Origin: Polytrichum commune
Taxonomy: Eukaryota; Streptophyta; Polytrichopsida; Polytrichales; Polytrichaceae
NCBI GenBank assembly: GCA_950295325.1
Contig: OX485804.1
Location: 30,630,001 to 30,694,000, forward strand
Reading direction: 5' to 3'
Length of the DNA: 64,000 bases
In this document: piece after piece, positions 13,104 to 24,703 of the stretch
Layout of the letters: the number at the start of each line of letters is the position of its first letter
Numbering within the stretch: the first letter of the stretch is position 1
Notes under the pieces: model-generated
The model's database searches: none
What the model was told of the DNA's origin: nothing
Seen by the model: only the letters and a program-made list of their open reading frames with translations
Made by a program: the position numbers and the translations under genes

Positions 13104-14713
13104 GGATCCAATATCAACATGCCTGATTCAAATATTGGTATGGATGTTGCCTCGGAGCGTCCTCGTCGTGAAAAGATTCCTTACTTTGCAAGATTTAAGT
13201 CAGATAGCTCAAATCCTTGTAAACTTGGGAACGGGGTCTCTCATCGGCTATGCAACAACCTCAAATCCTTATGTGTTAAACCTGCATTCAACATACAAGA
13301 CCCTGCCGCACAAAAAAATTCAGACTTGGTAAGTAAACATGAAAATCATCGGATCCAAGCTAAGGTATCTTGAATACAAACAAATCTTAATTTTCTCTTT
13401 CATTTTGTATATCCTCGGTTATCAAGCGACAGATTGACCAGTTGCCAATTTCAGTTCTCGCTGTATTTACTCACAATAAAATATACTTTCTGGTCTTAGA
13501 TGCAGGCTTAGAGGCACCCCAGGGTGGAAACTATCGGTAGCACTTGCACGGGGTCACCATCTTTAGAACTTGGTTTGGAGCTGCCAACCCATTTCTAAGA
13601 ACCCTTTAATTGGAGGCACTTTCTTTAAAGAAATATTATTATTATGAACAATATTTTCTTTTTTAGACATGAATTCAACAGAGAGGGAGTTTGGATAATG
13701 AGGGTTCGTGTTCAGAAAAAAGGAATTGTTAAATCGACCATACACTAGTTGAAACAACCACAAAGATGTCCTGCACGGTCACATGGCCAATCAGAATTAT
13801 GACGAATTGTAGTTGTAAGCTGAAATGTAAAGAAAGAGGAAGCAAAGCTTGCTCTTCTTACATGTGTGTGTGATGAAAGAGCCAATTTTGACAGGTCATG
13901 TGACCTCATGACACGTCTGTGGTTGATTTTACAATCCCCTTGAAACTTTGCTACTAATAAGTTCAAAAACTGATATTTGAAGAAGAAAGCCCTTTCTAAT
14001 TCTAACACACATTATATGAACGGATTCCTCTCACTGCCGCAGTATTTTCAAGCACGTTTCTCCTCTTTGTAAAACAACAAATCATTGATCCATTTGAAGT
14101 ATTAGAGGTGATTCAGAAGAAACTGTTCTAAAAAGGAGAGGAACCATTCTTGGATTACCTAGATATTACATTTATTATGTCTTTCCACCGTTACATAATT
14201 GACAGTTTTATAAAAAATATGACATGATTTGTAACATACATGTAGTGTTTGCAGGTGTCCATCCTCTTTGCTTTGATGAAGGTTGGAGGTGTCCTTCACG
14301 AAGACAAATGGCTTTGGCAGTTTGTCCAAAGCTCAGAGTTTGATGGAAGTTGGCCAACAGTAGTGTGTGCAGTTTATCAAGGAATGTACTTGTATCATAC
14401 CGAAGTTGTTTGTTCTCATGCTCCAAACAGTACGTGTCACAAGACAAAATCTTTGTTGAACTCAGGCTTGCTTACTGTCTCATTGTTTAGGAAACAACAT
14501 TTGCAAAATCTGCAATGCACTGTAGCCACGGAAATTACACACCTTGAGAATTTTAAGAAGTACAACGTTGAGGACCTTGAGCGACTGCGACTTGGAGTGC
14601 CTAAAGAAGCGAGTGTGTTGGTTTCACTTCTTGTGACTTCCATTCAAACCACGATCAATGAGTTGCAGGAATGGGCAAGCCTGTCACACATCAAAGGGAT
14701 GTCTACAATTTAA
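13104..14713 (+). CDS. two-exon plant protein of unknown function, 5' end not found
   Basis: Exon 1 is 13,104-13,328, between a CAG acceptor and a GTAAGT donor. Exon 2 runs from 14,255, after TTTGCAG, to a TAA at 14,711-14,713. The 926-bp intron joins in phase 0 with no stop, giving about 227 residues. Exon 1 carries a basic stretch, ASERPRREKIPYFARFK. Exon 2 carries KVGGVLHEDKWLWQF and a helical C-terminus with TSIQTTINELQEW. No domain is recognised and no start codon with leader is evident, so further 5' exons are probably missing. Matching phase and two good splice sites argue that this is or was a real gene. Confidence 0.45.
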
Positions 14714-14719
14714 AATTAA

Positions 14720-15270
14720 AATCCCAAGTCAAAATATAACAAATGCTTGCTAAAACATGGTGCACCTTAGAAATATCCTGCACTGCTTGAACGCTCCTTA
14801 AGCATTATAAATGGTCGAAAGTGGGGCAAAACTTCCTACGAAAACATGAAATTCTGAGAGACGTCAAGGATAACTCTGTTGTGTGCAAAACAACCAGCCT
14901 TCCTAATAATATCTGAAAATGGAGAATCCGGTAATGATGGAAGAAGACTTACATTTTCTCTATGCCAAAGAACGAGATGTTGTATCATGATGAATACACC
15001 ACTGGCACCTGCACCCAGTTCCCCAATGACATGAAAACAGATTACTACGATGAACTACCAAAATGCCCAAAGTAGTTGAGGCTCTCTCATACTACTTCTC
15101 TGTTTTGCTTCACAATCCATAAGGCATGAAAGTTTCAAAAATGCTCACAAGTCGGTTTAGGCTTCACAAAAAATAACTACAAAAATTGCAAGGTTGCTAA
15201 AAACTCTGCGGTCTCAAGAGAAGGATAAATTAAGGAGACCTACATTTTCAGATGGTACGTTGAAATAGAG
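14720..15270. other. intergenic between converging gene remnants
   Basis: Nothing supported. The two flanking remnants converge on this stretch, so it would contain their 3' flanks. Confidence 0.4.
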
Positions 15271-15281
15271 ACTGCTTGCAT

Positions 15282-16140
15282 TTATGAGTTGCTTCCGCTT
15301 ATCACCATCTTCTTCTGTGCTTGCTGAGCTCGCTGAACTTGCCAAAAGCCACTACAGAGCACCAAAGCACACATCCCAGAAATGAAAACCCAATACGAAA
15401 CTCGGGGTGATTCGTGTGGCAGATGCGTTGAAATAGAGTCTGAAATAGCTTCTGAAAATGACTCATAGGACTCATTCAACTTCCTGATTACCGGCAGGAA
15501 TTAGCAACCTCCCGGTGCATTGGTCCACAAACCTGGAATCACAATAGTGCACATAAGAAGTCCATATATTTCCTCAGTCCACAAGCTTACAATTGCAGTC
15601 TCACCTTACAGGCATATATGGTGGACTTGCTATTATATGTATCACTTTTTATGATAACTCGTTTTGTATGTACTTCCTTACTGTAACAAGCTCAAATAAT
15701 TGGTCCACTTCAATACAAGAGTTGCTTTCTGCAGATGCATTACCTGCTGTAGAATTGTGAAAGCTTCTGAAAATGACTCATAGGCCTCATTCAACTTCCC
15801 TGCACAAATCAAGAATAATCCTCATAAGTAGTGATTCAAAAAACACAAATTTTCCAAGTACAATCTTGCTGTTATTGTTAGTTGCAGGTACATTCTATTG
15901 GAATGCTACTGCTTGAGGTGTTTTTAAGGCATGGTGGCAGAGTCACAAAAAAAAAATCCAGACATATCAAGTGAACATGTGAACACACCTTCACACAACA
16001 GAACAAACAAGAAAACCTCTCAATTATTTTAGGCGAAGGCTGAAAATTACTTAGTTGTGCTAGACGCAGCTTCCCACTTTCTAAGAGGTCACGGTGTCGG
16101 GTAGAGAAGTCTTTGCTTTGGAAAAATACTGGATTTCCGG
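15282..16140 (-). pseudogene. CLU/FMT (clustered mitochondria) homologue fragment
   Basis: Three small minus-strand exons join in frame. 16,140-16,051 ends in RDLLESGKLRLAQL. 15,799-15,744 encodes KLNEAYESFSEAFTILQQ. 15,532-15,492 encodes VCGPMHREVANSCR. Each is flanked by AG and GT, and phases (1, 0, 2) agree. This order matches the start of the TPR region in plant CLU proteins (Arabidopsis FRIENDLY/FMT), cytosolic factors that control mitochondrial distribution and bind mRNAs for mitochondrial proteins. The family is well over 1,000 residues, and neither the upstream CLU domain nor the rest of the TPR region is present. Downstream, 15,479-15,282 repeats the KLNE(A/S)YESFSEA exon core and then reads into an unrelated hydrophobic tail (VSYWVFISGMCALVLC) and a stop. 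The homology is firm; function is unlikely. Confidence 0.7.
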
Positions 16141-16199
16141 CTGCAATTAGTTTTGGCTTAAGACATGGGAGACTAGAAAAATACAAAAAATATTCATCC

Positions 16200-16970
16200 T
16201 CAAAACCCCTACAAACGTTTTTATGCTCTGTTGAAGTTGGTAGACACTTTTTGTTCTCGAATCTAGTTGGCAACTCATTATCCTCTCGCTTTTAAAGCCA
16301 TAATTGTCTTTTCAACACTCTAAATTAAGAAGTATAAAGTTCTATAGAGAGATGATACAATACCACTTCACTTGCTCGAGTTTCATAAACAAAAACACTA
16401 TACACGATTTTTACAAGCCTTTGAAGTCATGGTCTTTTAAATTTTATTGCAACAAACATTGTTCCCTTCTAAACCTCATAAAAATCGCATACAAATCCAA
16501 ATAGAGTGTGTTTATCTCATTTCGGAACCACACCGACAAGACGTATCAACTCCCAAAATTTCCATAGAAAATAACTTCCAAGTACACCCACACTTTTCTC
16601 CTTCTCCACACACTACCTCCAAACTCTAAATTCCCCTCCTTTGGAGGAGAGAAGGATCCGACCCCTTAGCCACCTCCTAAAGTCAACACTAGCCCACACC
16701 TATATCACATGGGCCTCGATTAGTCATTGGCTAACCCCCCTCCATTAGCTTATTCATCCTTACCTTAACTTACTCATCTAACCTTTGTCTTAGCTTACTT
16801 ATCTATTCATAATCTTAGCTTACTCATCAAAATTTTAACCGAAATAGTAAATTATTTTTTTATTTTTTTACCAAACTTCAAACACACAAGATGAAGTTTG
16901 TAAATATTAAAACTAAACTTATAACATCAATGTATGTCTAAAAGAGGTTGAAAAGAATTCCAAAAGGAAT
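16200..16970. other. intergenic, no upstream CLU exons
   Basis: AT-rich. I see no coding segment that could extend the CLU fragment upstream, which supports truncation. Confidence 0.4.
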
Positions 16971-16971
16971 T

Positions 16972-17430
16972 TTATTCCAACTGCAAGAACTTGAGGATGC
17001 GTCGAAGAATAAATACAACGTAGTCTGCACGATCAGCCTTAGTCAATGGATTAACTGGACCTTGTAGCCAACGTTGATGGCCGCAACTTCCTTTCGCAAG
17101 CTTAAGACAACAAAAATATTGATCATCATTTAAGCCTTCAAAAATTCTTCCAAATGTCACATCCCGAGTGTCAGGTTCAACACATCCAGCCTGCAACAAA
17201 TTCACCAATGCACGAGCATCTTGTTGAAGGTTTCCGTGCCACCGCTGTTCCACACGAGGTTGCTTCAACGGCCGAGAAGGCTCAACTTCTTCTTGTGGAC
17301 GCTCATGCAGTGGTGAAGGACTAAGTGGCAGAAGAGTACGAGTCGGCAGTTGAGATAAAAAAAAGTCCAGCTCAAGCTCTGGTTGAAGTTCTTTATCTTG
17401 AGACTCAGACAAAACTCTCCAATTTGACAT
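16972..17430 (-). CDS. 152-aa orphan protein
   Basis: An uninterrupted frame from ATG at 17,430. That start is chosen because the codons before it are a T-tract (poly-Phe in this frame) and look like leader or intron. Residues 1-65 are rich in Glu, Pro, Ser and Leu. Residues 66-152 look globular, with Trp, Cys and alternating hydrophobic residues (GCVEPDTRDVTFGRIFEGL, then DQYFCCLKL) and a helical C-terminus (DYVVFILRRILKFLQLE). No family recognised. Length and composition exceed what is usual by chance in this AT-rich setting. It could be a single-exon gene or the last exon of a larger one. Confidence 0.4.
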   Translation of the reverse strand: MSNWRVLSESQDKELQPELELDFFLSQLPTRTLLPLSPSPLHERPQEEVEPSRPLKQPRVEQRWHGNLQQDARALVNLLQAGCVEPDTRDVTFGRIFEGLNDDQYFCCLKLAKGSCGHQRWLQGPVNPLTKADRADYVVFILRRILKFLQLE

Positions 17431-17654
17431 GTTAAAAAAAAAAAAAAAAATCAAAATAACCACATCAAACTGGTGAAGCTCTGAAATGGTCCTTCTTCTT
17501 GTAACCTAAAGACTTTCTAGTAGGAAGGCGTCATTCTGAAGCTTGCCCAAAAGATATGATTCTTTGTTCCACTCAAAATCCACTCAAATAAATAAAAAAT
17601 AAAAAATGTATAAACAATGGATAGGAATATAAATCCCTGCAGCATGCTCTGATA

Positions 17655-17934
17655 AACACCAAGCCGCGGAAGCCCAACTGGTAAAGTGTTTCAAGCGTCA
17701 TAGCACTGGTCCGGGTTCGAAACCCTCTGGACCTGTATGAGCAGGCGAATGGCCACGTGGCTTGGCACTGCTGGTGAAAACTAAGCAGGTAACTACCAGT
17801 TGGCGCCACCTACCCCTTAAGCATGCGATTCTAAGTTTCGTGGTTATAACCACGGTTCTTTCTCTTCCCCCCTCATTCCTCTTATTTCCCCCCTCCCTTT
17901 TGTTTATACCTTTTTTTTTTTTTTTTTTTTTTTT
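17655..17934 (+). mobile_element. tRNA-derived SINE with poly(T) tail
   Basis: Contains an A-box-like GCCCAACTGGTAAAG at about 17,672 and a perfect tRNA-type B box, GGTTCGAAACC, at 17,714-17,724, about 40 bp apart as in RNA polymerase III internal promoters. A non-tRNA body follows and ends in 24 T residues (17,911-17,934). Several plant SINE families have T-rich 3' ends. No clear target duplication was seen. Confidence 0.6.
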
Positions 17935-17939
17935 ATTTG

Positions 17940-20900
17940 TTTTAAATCCTACTCTCAAAACATTTCACACTATATATTACTTATTAAACCATTTCTTGCA
18001 CGACAACGTACTGGATGACAGAAAGTTATTTTCCATCGTCCATTGATCTACAAACGACCTTCGTCTGGATGAGATCGGGATGAGATGGAGGGATGGAAAC
18101 CCTATTCGCCGGATGTGTGATCGGGTCCGCAGTTGGGGATGGGCATCGGGTGGTGACGCTAGTGCCTACGTGGCAACATCGGCGACGTGTGCGCCAATGT
18201 GGCGGCCACTGCATGGACACGCGGCGAGCCTTCAACCACGTATATTTGACTCCATTATGAAAATGGCACACCCTCAGATTCCCCACCCCCCTTATGCCCC
18301 CATTTAGGCATCTCTCATGTTTCCAAGGCATCCTTCCAGACTCCACACCCTTACGTGGGGCTCTAAGGAAGCTTGGGTTGACAAAGGTTGGAACCGTACC
18401 TTATGTCCACAAGCGAAGCAACCCGCGCACATTTTACACAAATTTGTTTGTTTCCAATAGTGAGCTCCGTGGGCGCGCTTCTTGTCGTGTTAAAATTAGG
18501 CAATGTGGTGGTATTCAAACACCTTGAACACTAGGTGAAAAACGATTGATTTGATGTATTTTCTACTTAGAAAAACAACTTAGTTTTCCAATATTATCAT
18601 GTTTCTTATGATCAATATGACAATCCAGTGTTTGGGATGGCTGGAACAATTCTTGTTTAACACTAATCACTTTGTGGGATAGCTTCTCTTGCTTAGCCCT
18701 TAAAAGGGCGGGGGATGTTTCTATGATATACATGACGATTTACACGAACCCCCATGTACAACCTACATACACAATTTCTATAGGCCTCATCAATTGTAAG
18801 AATCACAATATTTATATTTATGGGCTCTATTTAATATTTTTGGTTTATGTCAAGGAAAAAATCAAAAGTTTGTATTATATATGACATTGATGATCAAATA
18901 CTAAGCATGCACGTGTATCCAAAGGCACCTAGCTTTGTGTTATGGACCCAAATCTTCAAAAACTCTAACATATTCCATTGATGTGAAAAGTGCACGCCAA
19001 GAATGAGTTGATTTTAGAGAGCACCACGTTCAACATACTCATGCAACTCTAATAAAAACATTCGTGCATGGAGAGGCTTAGACTCGGCCTCTCAAAAACT
19101 CTAGGATTATAAAGATTGTTCATCTAATATGTGAAAATTCATCACAACTTGACATTCTCTTAGTTTGTTCATATTTTGTATGATATTGAATGAGCACAAG
19201 GCTTGTTAAACGATTAGGTTATTTTGAATTGAAAGAAAACAAACTTGGAAGTAATTCTAGTAGGATCTTGTATCTTAGGTTGGCATATTTGGAGTTTGGA
19301 ATGGCACCCTAAGCACATTGCTTGTTAGTAATACAACTCCGAAATTGATTTCATATTCTAAATGAGATGTTAATGTACTAGGGAGCATAACGGATTCGAG
19401 GGATTCGTGGGTTGACTCAACGGGCATCAAAAGGGTTTTCTAGAGGGTCCTTGACTTGGGGTAACAGTGTATGTTTCCCATGAGGCACGCCAACTATTTG
19501 TTCATAGGTGTTCAAGCGCCACTAAAGGTTTGTTGTGAACTTCCCCAAGTGACACGTGGCCACAAACGTAAGATCTACATTGGTGCCTTTTAGAGACATA
19601 CTATTCAAGAATCCATAAGGGGGGCCCTTGTACCAGGGCTTAAGGGTCCCTTGTGAGCTCCTTCGATTTCACGTGAACGGAGTATGCGTAAATTAGACTA
19701 CACAATAGATGAGTGTGGTGACTTAAGCCAATCGTAACACTTGGGTGTTCTTTCAACTCAAGATACATTTGGCAATGTTACATCCATCATCAAACATGGC
19801 GAAGAAGAGCTTACAATAAAACCAATGTTGTACCCATTGTCAATGATCAAATTCTCCAAGTGGAAGGTGTTGTAGTGTTCTGTATGCATGAAGTATTATA
19901 TAGGACATTGTAAGTAACCCAATCATTGTGGTATGTGAATCTCAAAAAGCCAACCATAAGTGGTTGGCGGTTCGATTCCTGGCCGTGAAGTCGTCTCTCT
20001 TCTTGACGGAAACTAGCCAAGTGGTCAAGTGCCTCTTGTGTTCCAAAAACAAAACACAAAACAAAAACAAAAAAACCCACCTAATTTTCTTTAAATATTT
20101 CAATAATCATGAACCAAAGCCAATGGTGAAAACCATACCAATTCTTGACATCCACATCTCAAAACTAATATGGAACACAATAGTCTTTTAAATCGACAAC
20201 CATCACATTTAATTTTTTTAATAAAAATGTATGTCCAATATGTCACGACATGAGATATTTGGGTTTGTGTGGTCAATAGTGTAAGGTTTGTGGGTGTTAA
20301 GTGGTTCCTTTCTCACGTTCTCCAACTTCTACCAATTAGATGTGCACATGATGAGCTTGGATTGCTATTTTCAAAAATTATCAAGGAAGGATGTAGAGAG
20401 GGTATTCACAATGTGCATTTAGATTCTTCATCTTAAATTTGGCAGTTGATTGACAATGTTTATTCACTTACATTTAAAGATTTATATTAAAAATTCACCT
20501 CGCTTGTTGGATTGCTCATACCTTCACAATTTTATTAATATATATTATTTGTATGTTCTTTGTGCTTAAAATTGCACAAATACTTTTCTTTAAAATAATG
20601 ATTTTTAATATAATAGCACTCCATTATAACAAACCAAATACTTAAATTGAGAGCATTAAATCTTGATAACTTACATATATAACACTATCATATGACATTA
20701 TGGGTTCACATTCCACTAGTTAAGTGGGCACAAATGCCTTGGATAATATGTCAATCGAGAACATATGTTTTACTTGATATCCTCACATAAAACCACTGCT
20801 CCCTAACTAATTTAATTTATACAACACGATTGCCCTTTATTTTGGTGTAACTATGATGTTGTTACCCTAACATGATCTTACTTACTGCTCATACCCGAAC

Positions 20901-21640
20901 TTGGTTATATTTTCCATATTAGTTATATTGTGCTCATCACCAATAAATGAGCCTACATCTCTAATAATAATTCATAATTTCTATATAAAGAAAACAATGA
21001 TCCCATTAATATTTATTTACTGCCTTATATACATATACATATATACATATATATCACATGCATTCCATATATCATAATAAACCAAAAAAAAGAAAAAAGA
21101 CTTGAGGTTGAATCATGTAGGCTTCATTTATAGGTCATGGATTCGAGTTTATTGAAATTTCTCTTATTTGTGATCTATAATATGGAAAAGATTAAACCTT
21201 CTAATTCTAATAAATTTTTTTTAATCTTGAATATACTTAGATCAACTCGAAAACAAAGCAATCCCATAGTTCATGTTGGTGACAACATTAGAGTTTTCTT
21301 TCATTTGTCTCATTCTGCAACACATGTTACAATGAGTTGTAATATTGTAGGGTTAAAGTTTGCTACAGGTTTAGGGTTTTGGGGTAATGTTTCTCTTTGA
21401 ATTTTATTGACACAAATAACCCAATATTATAACATATTTAATATCATTAGCCTCTAAGGTTAGGGTATCCAACTAGATTTAGTTCACGAGTTAGGGTATC
21501 AATTGAGAGCATATATCAAACTCGATATCCGAACCATTGAACTAATTTAAGCATATATTTACATTCACATCATAGTTAGGGTATCATATATGTGATATGT
21601 TATCAGTTAATACCCTAAGTTATTGTGCATGTAATCAAAA
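17940..21640. other. intergenic, no gene seen
   Basis: No supported gene. 18,060-18,500 is relatively GC-rich but its frames have no recognisable features. A tRNA B-box-like GGTTCGATTCC at 19,969-19,979, followed by GCCAAGTGGTCAAGTGCC and an A-rich stretch, is probably a SINE or tRNA-derived fragment. A TA/CA-rich microsatellite lies at about 21,030-21,055. Confidence 0.45.
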
Positions 21641-21645
21641 CTTCA

Positions 21646-21654
21646 AGTTGTGAT
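21646..21654 (+). repeat. 9-bp target-site duplication, left
   Basis: AGTTGTGAT, repeated exactly at 27,287-27,295. Mutator-like elements characteristically duplicate about 9 bp on insertion. Confidence 0.85.
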
Positions 21655-21974
21655 GGAGGGAAGCTATCTTATGAGCGGTGAGCGGTGAGCGGTGAGCGGT
21701 AAGACATGAGCAATGAGCAGTAACATATGAGCAATGAATCCAAATTTAGTAAAGACACACGGGTTTAGGGTACACCACCAGAATTTTGACAAATTAATTG
21801 CATATTTTCAATTGTAGTTTGCCAGTATTTTAAATGAAGCACACGTGAAAGGGCCCTATTACCATGGATCATTTAAAGCACTTTCAATCCATTGCTGATT
21901 TTTATTATAATAATCCAAACCAATACATGTCATTTACTTACATCCGTATACATGTAGTTACAACCAACACGTAC

Positions 21975-22098
21975 ACAACTACTCATATTCCACAACACCA
22001 GCAAGTTCAAGTAGGTGCACAACCTCATTATACGTATATGTAGGTGCTATAATTGTAAGCCACTCAAACCGCTCACGGGCTGAGTTAAGAACCACAAT
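21975..22098 (-). pseudogene. extra MULE transposase C-terminal exon
   Basis: The minus strand reads, after a TTTTGTAG acceptor, NSARERFEWLTI then APTYTYNEVVHLLELAGVVE and a stop. This is the same C-terminus as in the transposase downstream (APTYTYNEVMRLLELAGIVE), but joined to different upstream residues in place of the SWIM finger. The following flank (about 21,870-21,975) also matches 22,440-22,550. The frame is still open. It looks like a remnant of a related but distinct MULE transposase whose SWIM exon is elsewhere. Confidence 0.6.
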
Positions 22099-22139
22099 CT
22101 ACAAAAGCAAGGAAATTAGATATTAGAAATAGTCAATAT

Positions 22140-22392
22140 GTAGATAGCTACTAGGTTTTGAGACATCTGTCTGTGGATGCGAGTTGTGTAAGAGACTGGT
22201 ATTAAGTCTGGATCAACCCGGGTTCGAATCCGGTTGATTACATTGACTAGTGCTATCCCAAATTAAGCTAGTGATAAAGCATGAATAATCTATAGGCGGA
22301 TACCAATAAGATAATACTACGCATTGTGCGTAGAATTATCTCGATTATTTTTTATTTCTAGAAACTTGTTATTATTTATCCGTGTGCATCAA
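22140..22392 (+). mobile_element. SINE-like insertion inside the MULE
   Basis: Contains a tRNA-type B box, GGTTCGAATCC, at 22,221-22,231 within a T-arm-like context (CCCGGGTTCGAATCCGG), and a small hairpin CTACGCATTGTGCGTAG near 22,317. A nearby direct repeat, CAAACCGCTCACGG, occurs at 22,066-22,079 and again at about 22,393-22,406. It may mark the insertion boundaries or be duplicated element sequence. Confidence 0.4.
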
Positions 22393-22553
22393 TCAAACCG
22401 CTCACGGTTGGGTCATAGTCTAAATAAAAATGAAGTTACTGAATCATTTGAAATACTTTCAGTCCATTGCTAATTTTTATTATAATAATCCAAATCAAAA
22501 CATGTCGTTTATTGACATTAAAATATATGTTGCTTAATAAAACACTTGCAATA

Positions 22554-23960
22554 CTACTCACATTCTACAATACCAGCAAGCTCAAGTAATCGCATGACCT
22601 CATTATAGGTGTATGTAGGTGCATGAATGAATTTGTCACTCTCATAATCTACCTTGCACAAAAATCTAAACACATAATAAAGATGTTTACAATATACCCA
22701 TTTTCTTTTCTTTCCCAATGCATGAGAGGACATTTTCGTAAAATCCGGGCATATGCAATGCGGGATATCGTCAATTGTGACATGGTAGGTGATATCCTGC
22801 TTGGAGACAATGTCGATTATCACTCCAAAGCCCGGATATGGAATGACAGTGACCCCAACCATATAGTAACCTTCCATAAGTCCGACGCTCTCCCATTTGT
22901 TTTTGTGATCCGTCAGCGGTGCTGTTGGATTACGACGCATTGTCTTTCAAAACCTGAATGTAGGGTGGGCGTCCAGGTTTGGTGGCATACAAAAATGCGA
23001 GCGAGGGATGATGAGAGTTGCGATTGTTGAAAGCCTACGACGAGGGGACAATACCTCGCTCTGCTGTAGTTGAAATCCAGCATCTTCAAGTGCCAAAACC
23101 TCCTCTCTCGATAGATTGGTACATATCTTCACCGGCCCCGTGTTAGGTACTATAGGCCAATCCAACACATATTTATTCTTACTGCCACTCACACAACGCT
23201 TGATGTCGTCAGGGCAAAACCAAAATTCATACTCCACATTGTTGGGAGAACGAAATTCCTTCATGAGCCCTTTGTATGTTGGAGCATGTGTACCATGTTT
23301 CCCAATCCCGATTTTGGCTCCGGATCATGTCGTCCACTGTAGCTTCATATAAACAAGTCATCTTGTTGCCGGACTGTTGGAGCCATTTGTTGTGTACAGT
23401 CTCTGCAAGGTTGCATGTTGGCATTTTCGCACGTTCTTCTATTGTCATATCCTATGAACAACACACAAATATAAGGATAAAAAAATATAAGATATATATA
23501 ACAATGGAAGAAAAATGAATGACATTGAATAATGAATTTTGATATGTACTTACAAATAGCATATGACCACCCCATTGTCTGTAATGAAAGTGCCAAAAAC
23601 CCAACCACCCTGAAAGGCCAATGATGCCTTCTTCCGAGGCAGCTCCGAATGACAACCACCAAGAACGAATCACATGATACTTAATCTCGGCGTCATTCAT
23701 TGTTTTCGTGTCTTTATAATCCTTGCATATTTGCTTGTGTTCAAATTGCAAGGATAGTTTGATATACTTTTGGCTGACCTTATCCAAGCTCGCAGACTAA
23801 TAGAAAAGACATGTACGCTCATATGCAACCATGGGTAGACTTGGGTCACCATCTCCATAAATCGTCCTCACCGCATTCCAATTAGCTTGAGCACTATCAA
23901 CCATAAACCCTTTAAATGCAAAATAACGTCATTTATCCATGTTAGCAGTGATCACTCTAG
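22554..23960 (-). pseudogene. MULE transposase pseudogene (SWIM zinc finger), copy 2
   Basis: Minus strand. The first part (about 23,990-23,630) reads through GFMVDSAQANWNAVR, the MULE transposase core around a catalytic aspartate, then AYERTCLFY with the expected Cys. It is broken by TGA at 23,929-23,931 and TAG at 23,797-23,799. The latter is TGG (Trp) in copy 1. A 102-bp intron matches copy 1. The next exon lacks about 480 bp relative to copy 1 (join near 23,320). The tail (22,940-22,554) keeps an intact SWIM finger, CICPDF...WVYCKH, followed by NEVMRLLELAGIVE. Copy 1 and copy 2 carry different lesions, so they decayed independently after separating. The protein would have cut at the TGAGCGG-rich ends of the element. 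Confidence 0.82.
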
Positions 23961-24063
23961 TGGAGGGTAGGAAAACAATAGGCGAAAAAATAGCTTTCAT
24001 TTTTAAAGTAAAAGACAATTTTCAAGGGTTAGAATGAATAAACGTGTTCCTCGAATGACATGA

Positions 24064-24270
24064 GTGGATTTATCAAATACTACAAGAAATTTGACGTACG
24101 AAGATATTGTGGCATGTAAAATGATAACGGAAGATGTCTTCGAACATCAAACTCCTACATGTGAAGGTCAACCACATATCGTCTCTGAATGCAATGAGGA
24201 CAATGAAGAAGAGGAAGATTATAACAAAGGCATCGACGAAGAGCAAGCCACACAATACGAAAAAAAATAG
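24064..24270 (+). CDS. acidic open frame, copy 2 of 2,300-2,554, doubtful gene
   Basis: A 68-codon frame matching the one in copy 1 after its first residues, again very acidic near the end (EDNEEEEDYNKGIDEEQ). Mostly replacement substitutions separate the two. It could be an upstream exon of the plus-strand gene that starts at 25.7 kb, since both are on the plus strand on the same side of the element, but no splice link was established. Confidence 0.25.
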   Translation: MDLSNTTRNLTYEDIVACKMITEDVFEHQTPTCEGQPHIVSECNEDNEEEEDYNKGIDEEQATQYEKK

Positions 24271-24703
24271 CAATCTTCTAAGGTGGAGATGGAGGTAGGT
24301 TGTACGAACGAAATGGTAAGATAACAATTTTAAGATGAAAATAAATTTGGAGGTATGTAATGTATACTATATTGTGCACACTGATAATACGATTCCAATG
24401 GTATGTAGCATGAACAAAATGATTTTGTTTTGCATTTTTTAGAGCCAAATACAATTAAAGCATCTTAGATTCTTCTAAAATCTTCAAAAAATGAAGATTT
24501 TATGCAAGAAATCTAACCATATTAATTTCAGTAGACTTTGACAATTTATGTAAAATTGATATTATCTCCAAAAATTCTGAAACAAATTGGAGTGAATGGC
24601 AAGGCTATGATCTATGCACTTGATTTTTTGTGGAAATAAATTAGAAATTTTGAAAACGTTATAGCAAAGATTCTATGGAGTGAAATCTACCAATTTTTTA
24701 CAA

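Noticed and set aside
19969-20080. tRNA gene
   Set aside because: A B box is present but no cloverleaf can be drawn, and the A-box-like motif lies on the wrong side. Probably a SINE or tRNA fragment.
22623-23030. Plus-strand frame parallel to 228-635
   Set aside because: Present in both copies only because it is antisense to the transposase C-terminal exon.
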